Source of the DNA: CAZTZY01 sp964617765
GTDB taxonomy: Bacteria > Pseudomonadota > Gammaproteobacteria > Pseudomonadales > DT-91
Length of the DNA stretch: 25,531 bases
Assembly (NCBI GenBank): GCA_964617765.1
Contig: CAZTZY010000040.1
Coordinates: 1-25,531, forward strand
Direction of reading: 5' to 3'
Shown here one piece after another: positions 1 through 7,667 of this stretch (within the stretch, counting starts at the first letter, position 1; each line of letters begins with the position of its first letter). A program made the translations under genes and the position numbers. The notes beneath the pieces are model-generated. The model was not told the DNA's origin. It did no database searches and worked only from the letters and a program-made list of their open reading frames with translations.

Positions 1-308
1 CCTTCATTCATTTTGGCAATAAGTCGACCAATTTCCTCGGGCTTATGTTGCCCATCACCATCCATAAAGACAATAACGTCTCCTGAAGCAACCCTTGCAC
101 CGGATTTAATACTGGCGCCATTGCCCTTGGAGTAAGGGTGATTTACCACTTTGGCACCACTACGCAACACAACATCTACCGTATCATCAGTGGAACCATC
201 ATTGACTACAATCAGCTCAGCTTCAGGATGCAACCTTTTAATTTCGGGTAAAATTTTGGCCAACCCCTGTGCTTCATTTTTTGCTGGAATAACAATCGAT
301 AGATTCAA
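1..308 (-). CDS. Family-2 glycosyltransferase, polyprenyl-phosphate sugar synthase-like (5' part; continues beyond base 1)
   Basis: The first 102 codons of a cytoplasmic GT-A fold glycosyltransferase are present; the 3' end is outside the window. The protein starts NLSIVIPAKNEA, then VVNDGSTDDT (nucleotide-binding DGS motif), YSKGNGASIKSGA, and VFMDGDGQHKPEE with the metal-binding DGD. This set is typical of the dolichol-phosphate-mannose synthase/DPG-synthase-like branch of GT2, which loads a sugar onto polyprenyl phosphate. The start is chosen as TTG at 308, the only standard start codon between the pilD stop at 315 and the conserved IVIPAKNE core; AGG at 320-318 can serve as ribosome binding site. 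The gene begins 6 nt after pilD, so it is probably the last gene or a later gene of the pilBCD transcript. The exact sugar is unknown. Without the C-terminus I cannot say whether membrane anchors are present. Confidence 0.85.
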   Translation of the reverse strand, partial: MNLSIVIPAKNEAQGLAKILPEIKRLHPEAELIVVNDGSTDDTVDVVLRSGAKVVNHPYSKGNGASIKSGARVASGDVIVFMDGDGQHKPEEIGRLIAKMNE

Positions 309-314
309 GATTAT

Positions 315-1205
315 TTACCTGAGATAATTCATAAGTATAAATTGTTGTGGAAATATCGCAGTCAACCATCCGGCGATGATAATAAACGGCCCAAATGCTA
401 TCGGAGTTTGTGTATTATGCCCTTTTCTCCAGATTAACCACCCACCTACCAGACTGCCTAATAATGAAGACAATAAAATAGTGTTAGGTAATACCGACAC
501 ACCAAACCATGCCCCATACGCCGCCAGGAGTTTGAAGTCCCCATAGCCCATACCTTCTTTACCCGTAAAAAACTTGAAGATCCAGAACACTGTCCATAAC
601 ACGCCATAACCTAAAACAGCGCCCCATAATGCATCTTGCAGACTAACGAACAAAGATTGGCTATTAATCAAGAGCCCTAACCAAACGAGTGGTATCGTTA
701 AATCATCCGGCAATAATTGATGATCCAGATCTATACCGAGCAATGCCAGGGAAATATAAGTGAGTAACAACAACGCAGCAAACTGATAACTCAACCCAAA
801 AATAACAAACAAGCTTATCGTTAATAACCCTGTAAAAAGCTCAACAACGGGATAACGGATTGAAATAGGGGATTGGCAAGAGTGACATTTACCCCTTAGC
901 AGACAATAACTAACAATAGGGATATTTTGCCATGCCTTGATTTTTGCAGAACACGTCGGGCAAGCTGAGCCTGGAAATGCAAGATTAAACATTGCTTGCG
1001 GGGTTTCATTCAGGTTTATTTCATCTTCTTGTGCAAGAAAACTATTGGCTTCAGACTGCCATTGACGCTGCAACATAATCGGTAATCGATATATAACAAC
1101 ATTCAGAAAACTGCCAATACAACTACCGGTAACAAAAACAACGACAAACAACATAATGAGTACCGGCTCAGACCAATACTGCATCCCTTCTATATTTGGC
1201 ATCAT
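315..1205 (-). CDS. pilD: Prepilin leader peptidase/N-methyltransferase PilD
   Basis: Inner-membrane aspartic protease that cuts type IV prepilins (PilA and FimT here) after the leader Gly and methylates the new N-terminal Phe. About 296 residues, normal for the family. Counting from the GTG at 1208: GSFLNVVIYRLP near 32-43; a cytoplasmic loop with two CxxC pairs (C83/C86 and C108/C111), the zinc-type motif seen in methylating members; a first catalytic Asp in GIDLDHQLLPDD (D160); a second in GYGDFK (D224); and about seven to eight hydrophobic segments. Start choice: GTG at 1208 directly follows the pilC stop and is followed by ATG at 1205 and ATG at 1202; 1205 is preferred. It has no space from pilC, so translation is probably coupled. 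The next gene in transcription order is a GT2 gene, not coaE, which follows pilD in many relatives. Confidence 0.95.
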   Translation of the reverse strand: MMPNIEGMQYWSEPVLIMLFVVVFVTGSCIGSFLNVVIYRLPIMLQRQWQSEANSFLAQEDEINLNETPQAMFNLAFPGSACPTCSAKIKAWQNIPIVSYCLLRGKCHSCQSPISIRYPVVELFTGLLTISLFVIFGLSYQFAALLLLTYISLALLGIDLDHQLLPDDLTIPLVWLGLLINSQSLFVSLQDALWGAVLGYGVLWTVFWIFKFFTGKEGMGYGDFKLLAAYGAWFGVSVLPNTILLSSLLGSLVGGWLIWRKGHNTQTPIAFGPFIIIAGWLTAIFPQQFILMNYLR

Positions 1206-1208
1206 CAC

Positions 1209-2465
1209 TTATACTGCGTTTCCGAGCTGGAAAATTGGCATGTACATCGCCACCATCAAACCCCCAACCAAAACACCCAACACAGACATGATCAAGGGTT
1301 CCATTAATGCAGTAAGGCCGTCGACCGCATTATCCACTTCTTCCTCGTAGAAATTGGCACACTTTTCCAACATGGCATCAAGGGCACCTGATTCTTCGCC
1401 GATGGCTACCATTTGAATAAGCATGGAAGGGAAAACGTTAGCGCCACGCATGGAAACATTCAAAGGTATACCGGTTGTGACTTCATCCCTGACTTTTCTT
1501 ATTGCGCGGGCATAAACTTCATTACCAGCAGCACCTGCTACAGAATTAAGCGCATCAACCAAAGGTACACCGGCAGCAAATGTTGTAGACAATGTTCGAG
1601 AAAACCGCGCATATACTGATGCGTTGACTATAGTACCTACAACCGGTGCTTTCAGCAGGAATGCATCAATATTGTCTCGGTATTTTTTACTGCGTTGCGC
1701 CGTTTCCTTGTGGGCGGTATAAACCCCTACACCGGCTATCAAAACCAGAAACCAGAATTTCTGTATCCAATTCGACATATTAACCACTAACTGGGTAAAC
1801 GCCGGTAACTCAGCGCCAAAGCCTTGAAATATCTCAGCAAACTGCGGAACCACTTTCACCATCAAAATGCCGGTGACAATAACTGCTACCGCACAAACCG
1901 CGATAGGATAAGACATGGCTTTTTTAATTTTGGCTTTAAGTGCTTCGGATTTTTCCTTATAGGTGGCCACACGATCCAGCATGGTTTCCAATGCACCTGA
2001 CTGTTCGCCTGATTCAATCAGGTTACAGAACAATTCATCAAAATATTTGGGATGCTGGGTTAAAGCTCCCGCCAAGGTTCCACCGCCAGAAACATCATTT
2101 CTGATAGTGCGCACCAAGTCTGCCATGGCTTTATTTTCTAGACCTTCAGCCACAATATCAAAGGATTGAATCAATGGCACACCGGCTTTCATCATGGTGG
2201 CCAACTGGCGAGCAAAAATGGCGATATCCATGGGCGAAATTTTTGGGCCCATACCTGGAATAACCAGTTTTTTACCTATTTTTTTTATCTCTATGCCCTG
2301 CTTTTTCAGGGTCGCTTTAGCGGCAGCCAAATTTTCAGATTCAAGCTCACCCGACAATTTATTGCCTTTTTTATCAAGTCCCTTCCAGATAAATATAGGG
2401 CTCAGCTTCTTGGCCGGGGCTTTCTTTTTTGGCTGTGTTTTCTGGTTGGTTTTTGCCTGAGCCAT
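1209..2465 (-). CDS. pilC: Type IV pilus inner-membrane platform protein PilC
   Basis: Polytopic platform of the pilus motor. It contacts the PilB ATPase on the cytoplasmic side and guides pilin subunits in and out of the fibre. 418 residues, the usual size. A Lys/Gln/Pro-rich N-terminus is followed by a conserved start of the core (FIWKGLDKKGNKLSGELE) and two T2SSF/GspF domains, roughly residues 75-200 and 280-402, each with the family pattern MMKAGVPL / FAAGVPL and GEQSGALE / GEESGALD. Hydrophobic segments lie near 185-210, 235-252 and 388-412. ATG at 2465 has AGGA about 8 nt upstream. It follows pilB after 50 bp and abuts pilD. Nothing looks broken. Confidence 0.96.
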   Translation of the reverse strand: MAQAKTNQKTQPKKKAPAKKLSPIFIWKGLDKKGNKLSGELESENLAAAKATLKKQGIEIKKIGKKLVIPGMGPKISPMDIAIFARQLATMMKAGVPLIQSFDIVAEGLENKAMADLVRTIRNDVSGGGTLAGALTQHPKYFDELFCNLIESGEQSGALETMLDRVATYKEKSEALKAKIKKAMSYPIAVCAVAVIVTGILMVKVVPQFAEIFQGFGAELPAFTQLVVNMSNWIQKFWFLVLIAGVGVYTAHKETAQRSKKYRDNIDAFLLKAPVVGTIVNASVYARFSRTLSTTFAAGVPLVDALNSVAGAAGNEVYARAIRKVRDEVTTGIPLNVSMRGANVFPSMLIQMVAIGEESGALDAMLEKCANFYEEEVDNAVDGLTALMEPLIMSVLGVLVGGLMVAMYMPIFQLGNAV

Positions 2466-2515
2466 GGATAATTCCTAGATAAATCGATACTTTTTATTAT
2501 TAATAATGATACGGC

Positions 2516-4222
2516 TTATGTCACCCTGTTTGCTTCTTCCAGCGTCGTAACGCCCTGCATTACCTTTATTAATGCCGACCGGCGTAAGCTATTAAAACCT
2601 TCTGACCGACAGGCGTCATCAATTTCAATGGAATTACCGTTCTCCATAATAATACGGGAGATTTTATCGGTAATTTTGACCACCTCATAAACACCGACAC
2701 GACCTTTGTAACCGCCAGTACACTTGGAACAACCGACAGCCTTGAATAACTGCATATTCTCAAAATCAGATTCCAGAAAGCCTTCTTCCACTAACATTTC
2801 TTTAGGGTATTCAACCGGCTGTTTACAGGCACTGCACAAACGCCTGCCTAAACGCTGGGCAATAATGAGCTCGAGTGATGTGGCTATATTGAATGCGGCA
2901 ATACCCATATTGATCATCCGCGTAATAGTTTCTGCCGCACTGTTGGTGTGCATCGTCGACATGACCATATGACCTGTTTGTGCTGCCTTTATAGCGATAC
3001 TGCCCGTTTCAAGATCACGGATTTCTCCTACCATGATGATATCTGGATCCTGACGTAAAAATGATTTCAATGCCTCGGGGAAACCCAAGCCTTGCTTATT
3101 ATTTACATTGACCTGGTTAATACCTTCAAGGTTGATTTCAACAGGATCTTCTGCGGTGGAAATATTCACCTCTGCAGTATTTAAAATATTTAACCCTGTA
3201 TATAACGATACAGTTTTTCCACTACCCGTAGGGCCTGTAACAATGATCATACCTTGTGGTCGCTGTAAGGCTGTTAGATACAATTCCTTTTGAATCGGCT
3301 CATAACCTAACGCATCAATACCCAATTGGGCACTGCTGGGATCGAGTATCCGCGCGCACACTTTCTCTCCCCACAGCGTGGGCAATGTATTCACACGAAA
3401 ATCAATCGATTTGGTTTTGGATATTTTCATTTTCATCCGGCCATCCTGGGGAACACGTCGCTCGGAGATATCCATTTGTGACATAACCTTTAAACGCGCC
3501 GCCATTCTCGCTGCCATGGCTACTGGTGGCTTGGCCACCTCATACAAAATACCGTCAGTACGATAACGCACTCGATACATCTTTTCGTAGGGCTCAAAAT
3601 GGATGTCTGATGCTCCCTGGCGAATGGCATCCACCAAGACCTTGTTAATAAAACGCACTACCGGGGTTTCATCAGCCTCATTAACATTAACATCGTCGTC
3701 ATTGACATCGCCAACGGCCTCGATATCCAGATCCTCAAGACCCTCATCACCGAGATCTTCAAGACCTGTGCCTACCTGATCTTCTGCACCCTCGACCAAT
3801 CGTTTAATGGCGGCTACCAGGGCAGAAACCTCAACAACCACAGCTTCAGTGTTGAGGCCAGTATTGAATTTTATTTCATCAAGTGCATGCAAATCCGCCG
3901 GATCAGCAATACCCAGATACAAGCGTGTACCTCTTTTGAATAAAGGAATAGCATGATGTTTGGTGATGAGATCGATTGACACAAATTCCTTGGCAGAAAA
4001 AGCATCTTTATCATAAGCAGTTAAATCAAATATGGGCGAGCCAAATTCTTCGGCAGCTACCCTGGCAATTTTTAAACCATCAAGTATGCCATGTTCAACA
4101 AGATATAAAGGAAAGCTTTGTTTTTCGCGCTTGGCCATGGCCAGTGCCTCGGCAGCCACCTCGGCAGTCAGCAACCCATCCCGAACCAAACGACGCCCCA
4201 AACCCGACAACGCAGCAGACAT
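2516..4222 (-). CDS. pilB: Type IV pilus extension ATPase PilB
   Basis: Hexameric cytoplasmic ATPase that drives pilus extension. An N-terminal MshEN/T2SSE_N domain (about 1-145) is followed by an acidic linker (about 151-187), then the core: an Asp box and His box region (SDIHFEPYE; STMHTNS), Walker A GPTGSGKT at 332-339, Walker B IIMVGEIRD at 397-405, and the tetracysteine zinc site C465/C468 and C500/C503 that separates extension ATPases from PilT-type retraction ATPases (numbers count from the TTG at 4228). The start is set at ATG 4222, giving 568 residues that begin MSAALSGLGRRL like other PilB proteins; GAGG lies about 10 nt upstream. TTG at 4228 is an alternative. First gene of pilBCD, divergent from pilA. 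The linker carries a short duplicated GLEDL motif. Confidence 0.96.
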   Translation of the reverse strand: MSAALSGLGRRLVRDGLLTAEVAAEALAMAKREKQSFPLYLVEHGILDGLKIARVAAEEFGSPIFDLTAYDKDAFSAKEFVSIDLITKHHAIPLFKRGTRLYLGIADPADLHALDEIKFNTGLNTEAVVVEVSALVAAIKRLVEGAEDQVGTGLEDLGDEGLEDLDIEAVGDVNDDDVNVNEADETPVVRFINKVLVDAIRQGASDIHFEPYEKMYRVRYRTDGILYEVAKPPVAMAARMAARLKVMSQMDISERRVPQDGRMKMKISKTKSIDFRVNTLPTLWGEKVCARILDPSSAQLGIDALGYEPIQKELYLTALQRPQGMIIVTGPTGSGKTVSLYTGLNILNTAEVNISTAEDPVEINLEGINQVNVNNKQGLGFPEALKSFLRQDPDIIMVGEIRDLETGSIAIKAAQTGHMVMSTMHTNSAAETITRMINMGIAAFNIATSLELIIAQRLGRRLCSACKQPVEYPKEMLVEEGFLESDFENMQLFKAVGCSKCTGGYKGRVGVYEVVKITDKISRIIMENGNSIEIDDACRSEGFNSLRRSALIKVMQGVTTLEEANRVT

Positions 4223-4265
4223 ATACAACTAACCTCTAACATGAAGAGCTAATTACAACTATTTG

Positions 4266-4274
4266 ATTGTACCA
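4266..4274 (-). promoter_or_regulatory. Possible extended -10 promoter for pilBCD
   Basis: On the minus strand the sequence TGGTACAAT is an extended -10 (TGn followed by TACAAT, one mismatch from TATAAT), about 45 nt before the pilB start. No good -35 hexamer lies 16-18 bp upstream, which is tolerable for extended -10 promoters. Assignment is inference from position and match only. Confidence 0.35.
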
Positions 4275-4330
4275 GTATATTGCAAAAGTACTGAATCACA
4301 AGTTGGAAACCCATACCGATGTATCGATAA

Positions 4331-4475
4331 TGCCAAAACCAACAAAGACTGACAATATTTGGCAATTTTGTTAATAAAATGGCTATTTAAAAACCGTCCG
4401 AGCCATTTATTTCACCTTTCAAACCTCAATAACCCGCCAAACATAAGGACTTTGGCATTTTTTGCATTTTTGGCA
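4331..4475. repeat. Recurring TTTGGCA heptamers upstream of pilA (candidate activator sites)
   Basis: Within 145 bp upstream of and overlapping the pilA promoter the heptamer TTTGGCA occurs four times: inverted at 4331-4337 (TGCCAAA), and direct at 4358-4364, 4451-4457 and 4469-4475. A one-mismatch inverted copy (CGCCAAA) is at 4435-4441. The last copy overlaps the -24 element. The 4331-4364 pair lies 107 to 140 bp upstream of that element, within the range where sigma-54 activators bind. They might be PilR sites, although they do not match the TGTC-type sites I recall for Pseudomonas PilR. The AT-rich context makes chance partly possible. Confidence 0.4.
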
Positions 4476-4486
4476 CAGTAATTGTA
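4471..4486 (+). promoter_or_regulatory. Sigma-54 (-24/-12) promoter of pilA
   Basis: TGGCAC, five bases, then TTGTA: a perfect -24 element with correct spacing to a -12 element that reads GT instead of the usual GC. The predicted start is near 4497-4498, giving a pilA leader of about 75 nt. This agrees with the known control of pilA by RpoN and PilS/PilR, both of which are encoded 3-6 kb downstream here. A second look-alike, TGGCATTTTTTGCA at 4453-4466, has a spacing two bases too short and is not counted. Confidence 0.75.
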
Positions 4487-4571
4487 TTAATTTAAGCAAG
4501 ATACAATTTAAACGCCGTTTAGGTTGTTTTATCTGCATACCAATAATATAAAACTCTTTCGGAGAAAAAAC

Positions 4572-4979
4572 ATGAAAAAGCAAATACAACAAGGTTTCAC
4601 CTTAATCGAATTGATGATCGTTGTTGCCATCATCGGTATTCTGGCTGCTATCGCAATCCCTGCATACCAGGATTACATCGCTCGTTCACAAGCGTCTGAA
4701 GCTCCTTCACTGTTAGGCGGCCTGAAAACTCCTATCGCTGAAGAATATGCCAATACTGGTAACTTAATTATTCCACAAGGCACAGTATCGAGTGGTAAAT
4801 ATGTAGCAAGCATTGGTGGCGTTTTAAATGTTTTTACTGCCACATTTAAAGGTGCTGGTTTGGCTTCCAAGAAAATTGCAGATAAAACTGTCACCATGAC
4901 CTACAACACCAATGCGGGTACATTCAGCTTTTCTTGTACTGGTCTTGAAACCAATGTTAAACCTTCTTCTTGCAAATAA
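4572..4979 (+). CDS. pilA: Major type IV pilin PilA (prepilin)
   Basis: Structural subunit of the type IVa pilus, 135 residues as prepilin. The leader is 8 residues (MKKQIQQG), with PilD cleavage between G8 and F9; Glu at mature position 5 is present (FTLIELMIVVAIIGILAA), followed by the long hydrophobic N-terminal helix. The globular domain ends with the disulfide loop C122-C134, 11 residues between the cysteines, and a terminal Lys; KPSSCK places serines in the loop. The start is the ATG at 4572 with GGAG 7-8 nt upstream; the open frame extends back to 4524, but the prepilin leader fixes the start. Expression is expected from the sigma-54 promoter at 4471. A small inverted repeat (TAAAC/GTTTA, 4509-4521) lies in the leader mRNA. 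The next gene starts 14 nt after the stop, and a strong terminator begins 36 nt after it. Confidence 0.97.
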   Translation: MKKQIQQGFTLIELMIVVAIIGILAAIAIPAYQDYIARSQASEAPSLLGGLKTPIAEEYANTGNLIIPQGTVSSGKYVASIGGVLNVFTATFKGAGLASKKIADKTVTMTYNTNAGTFSFSCTGLETNVKPSSCK

Positions 4980-4993
4980 TGATTAATTGAAGT

Positions 4994-6889
4994 TTGGTTA
5001 ATAGGCTTAAAATCAGGCACCCTTTATGGGTGCCTCTTTTTTTTCTGCTCTCTGCAATTATTCTTGTATCAGGCTTCTGCTTCTACACATCTGCGTTAAA
5101 TGGCCCTTTTGTACTCGATGACGAACCCAATTTTTATGGCTTGCGTTTTGTTCATAGTCTTTCCGATGCCTTGATTTACAGCTATAGCGGTACGGCTACT
5201 GGTCGCTGGATCAGTTATTTAACCTTTGCCACACCCATCGAAATTGATGCCTGGGCCAATGGCGATGCCTTTCCTTTCAAGCTGATCAACCTTTTTATTC
5301 ATTGTATTAATGGCGTACTGGTTTTCGTTTGTTTACGGCAATTATTTTTGCTAAAAAACCTGTCTGCTCTCTCGCCCATGATGTGCGCTGTTGGCATTAC
5401 GGTGATATGGACTACACACCCCCTGCATGTGAACACCGTGTTATACAGCGTACAACGCATGACTTTGCTCGCCAGCACCGCTGTACTTGCGGGGATTTAT
5501 TACCACCTGGTTTTTATAAGCCGGCAAGCACAAGCCAACCGTATTAACTGGATTTTTTATACCGCGATCATCTGGTTAATCACTGTCATGGGCATTTTAT
5601 GCAAGGAATCCGCGGTTTTATTACCTTTATATATCCTGACCTGTTTTGCGTTTCTGCCGCATAGGCCATTTTCACGCCTGCAAATGACCATAAGCCTGGT
5701 GATGCCTTATCTACTGCTGCTGGCTTATTTGATTCTTAAACAAAAACTGGGTTACGGCGGCCGTCAATTTACCATGGCCGAAAGAATGCTCTCGGAAGTG
5801 GTTATTCTGCGAGATTACATCTTCAAGATTGCGTTACCCTCCTTCACCTCGTTTTCGCTATTTTATGATGATTTTGAGCCTGTTAAAAACATCACGGATC
5901 TGCGCTTCCTGCTCTCCCTATGTTTTGGTTTGTTTTTTATGGGTATGGCCCGATATCTGAAACCCGTCATACCGGGCATCTGGTTCGGTGGTTTATGGTT
6001 TTTGGCGGGTCATGCGCTGGAATCAACCATTATTCCGCTAGAGCTTTATTTTGATCATCGCAACTATCTGCCATCCATAGGTATCTTGATCATAATAGCT
6101 TCACTTTTAGCTTATCTATTTGAGGCTGTGAAAAAGAAAGGTATTGTTATTTTACTGGTATTACTTGTTGTTGCCATTGCCGCTAAAAATGTATACCTGC
6201 TACAACAAGAAACCCAATCATGGCAGAGCAATGAAACTCTGGCTAAGTCGCTATTTATAAAACACCCTGATTCCATGCGTGCAAACCAGTACTACATTGA
6301 AACCATGATTAGTAAGGGGGAATATCAGCAAGCCATCATCATGATCGAAAAACTGCACCAGAAATTCGGCATATATCCGTCCAATGCTATTTTTCAAGTC
6401 GGCTTTGCCTGTGCCTTGCAGGCTGATAAAAGCATTAATCATCAAGCGCTGATGACTGACCTTAAAATCATGCATACTGATATAGCTATTAGCGATGCCA
6501 TGAGTTTTTTACTGGATTTGACCAAAAACAAGGCGTGTCCCTCGCTCACCTGGAAAATGTATGAAAGCTACACCAACAGTCTGCTTGCAAATCCAGCAAA
6601 TAGGCGACATTACCATAACCTGGTTTTTTTATTAATCACCAGTCGAATGCAAAGGCAAGACTTTAGCGGAGCTCTCAAAAGCAGTTTCATGCTGGCCAAA
6701 AACCTGCACACACCGCAATTCTTGTTCCTCCAAATGCATTTGAGTATAAGCACTAAAAACCTCAAGGTTGCTGAGTCGGTATATACTGAAATCAATGCAT
6801 TTGATAAGCCAAAAAAAATACTCTATAAAGATGAGATAACCAATATAGGTTTGGCATTAGACAGATTACGTAATGAAAACAAAAATTAA
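4994..6889 (+). CDS. GT-C fold membrane glycosyltransferase with TPR-like C-terminus, candidate pilin O-glycosyltransferase
   Basis: Polytopic protein of about 631 residues. An N-terminal anchor (about 12-34) is followed by the short loop FVLDDEPNF (acidic LDDE at 41-44), typical of the first periplasmic loop of GT-C enzymes, then about nine more hydrophobic segments to residue 400. The motifs GRWISYLTF, HPLHVNTVLYSVQRMTLLA, GILCKESAVLLP and ESTIIPLELYFDHRNYLP recall bacterial TMTC-like proteins. Residues 410-625 are soluble, helical and TPR-like. GT-C enzymes use polyprenyl-phosphate sugars. The position between pilA and a tfpX/tfpZ gene matches the pilA-tfpW-tfpX order of group IV Pseudomonas aeruginosa strains, so pilin modification is the likely role (inference). 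A TTG at 4994 is the most upstream start possible because an in-frame TGA lies at 4988; GTG at 5030 is the alternative. There is no strong ribosome binding site. The first codons contain the pilA terminator. Confidence 0.8.
   Translation: MVNRLKIRHPLWVPLFFLLSAIILVSGFCFYTSALNGPFVLDDEPNFYGLRFVHSLSDALIYSYSGTATGRWISYLTFATPIEIDAWANGDAFPFKLINLFIHCINGVLVFVCLRQLFLLKNLSALSPMMCAVGITVIWTTHPLHVNTVLYSVQRMTLLASTAVLAGIYYHLVFISRQAQANRINWIFYTAIIWLITVMGILCKESAVLLPLYILTCFAFLPHRPFSRLQMTISLVMPYLLLLAYLILKQKLGYGGRQFTMAERMLSEVVILRDYIFKIALPSFTSFSLFYDDFEPVKNITDLRFLLSLCFGLFFMGMARYLKPVIPGIWFGGLWFLAGHALESTIIPLELYFDHRNYLPSIGILIIIASLLAYLFEAVKKKGIVILLVLLVVAIAAKNVYLLQQETQSWQSNETLAKSLFIKHPDSMRANQYYIETMISKGEYQQAIIMIEKLHQKFGIYPSNAIFQVGFACALQADKSINHQALMTDLKIMHTDIAISDAMSFLLDLTKNKACPSLTWKMYESYTNSLLANPANRRHYHNLVFLLITSRMQRQDFSGALKSSFMLAKNLHTPQFLFLQMHLSISTKNLKVAESVYTEINAFDKPKKILYKDEITNIGLALDRLRNENKN
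5015..5044 (+). terminator. Strong intrinsic terminator after pilA, inside the start of the next gene
   Basis: A perfect 8-bp stem AGGCACCC (5015-5022) / GGGTGCCT (5028-5035) with a 5-nt loop TTTAT, followed by C and eight T (5037-5044). The stem has six G:C pairs. It starts 36 nt after the pilA stop and overlaps codons 8 to 17 of the downstream reading frame. It should end most pilA transcripts and let a minor fraction pass into the glycosyltransferase and accessory genes. Confidence 0.85.
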
Positions 6890-7604
6890 GGCAGCCCTTT
6901 TACATTTACTGTTCAGCATTATGGTGACAGGGATATGTTGCGCCTTCATGCTTTTACATTTTTATCCTTCCGTATTTCTCGACATCGAAAACCCGGTTGA
7001 AGCACTGAAAATTCTCATCCCCGCTGACATTATCATTGGTCCGGTACTGACTTTTATTATCTACAAAAAAGGCAAATGGGGTCTGAAATTTGATTTGATC
7101 GCAATTGCTCTATGTCAGTTCATTGCCCTCGGTTATGGATGTTGGGCCATTTATAGTGCTCGTCCTGGCTTTTTAGTGCTGCACGGGGATAGCTTTTACA
7201 TTGTTCCGCCCAACATTGATCAAAAAGCACTTGCTGGTACAACGCTTGCTGTTGGCCCTCTAAGTAGCCCCAAAGTGGTTTATCTTTTTCTGCCCGGTGA
7301 TTCAGCCCAACGTTTAAAGTTGGCGATAGATAGTACCAGTGCGGGCATCCCCGTACACTGGCAAGCTCAATACTTTAAAAGCATTAACGAGGTCAACTTT
7401 CAAAATCTCGGCAAAATTTCAATTAAACCTGAGCTGCTAAGAAAGAAAAATAACAAAAAGCAATCCATGCTGTTAGATAAAATCACTCGTACAGGTATAC
7501 CATATGCTTTTATTCCTGTTATTGGCTCACACAGTGAAAAGGTGATTGCAGTAAACCTTGCCAACAAAACCCTGGAAAAAACTTTAGATATCCCTCCTTA
7601 TTAA
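6873..7604 (+). CDS. TfpX/TfpZ-family type IV pilin accessory protein
   Basis: 243-residue inner-membrane protein. Three N-terminal membrane segments lie at about 7-29, 44-64 and 73-95, with the family signature between and after them: FYPSVF, then ILIPADIIIGPVLTFIIY, KKGKWGLKFDLIAIALCQ and YGCWAIYSARPGFLV. A soluble C-terminal domain (about 100-243) follows. Proteins of this family (TfpX, TfpY, TfpZ) are encoded next to pilA in Pseudomonas aeruginosa and influence pilin stability or surface piliation; the mechanism is not settled to my knowledge. ATG at 6873 overlaps the preceding gene by 17 nt, so the two are probably translationally coupled and act together. I cannot assign X versus Z from sequence alone. 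No terminator is evident after it; a 63-bp gap leads to pilS. Confidence 0.85.
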   Translation: MKTKIKAALLHLLFSIMVTGICCAFMLLHFYPSVFLDIENPVEALKILIPADIIIGPVLTFIIYKKGKWGLKFDLIAIALCQFIALGYGCWAIYSARPGFLVLHGDSFYIVPPNIDQKALAGTTLAVGPLSSPKVVYLFLPGDSAQRLKLAIDSTSAGIPVHWQAQYFKSINEVNFQNLGKISIKPELLRKKNNKKQSMLLDKITRTGIPYAFIPVIGSHSEKVIAVNLANKTLEKTLDIPPY

Positions 7605-7667
7605 GGATTACTTGCAGCTTTGATTCCAACCGTAAAATGACTCTTTAAATAAGCGGCAAAAATAACT

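Noticed and set aside
4453..4466. TGGCATTTTTTGCA as a second sigma-54 promoter for pilA
   Set aside because: The distance between the GG and GC elements is two bases too short for sigma-54; the site at 4471-4486 has correct spacing.
4524..4571. Earlier pilA start at 4524
   Set aside because: It would add 16 residues before the prepilin leader; ATG 4572 has a good ribosome binding site and gives a standard 8-residue leader.
7595..7605. CCTTA-TT-AAGG-like palindrome at the end of the tfpX/Z gene as a terminator
   Set aside because: The stem is too short and AT-rich, and no T-run follows.
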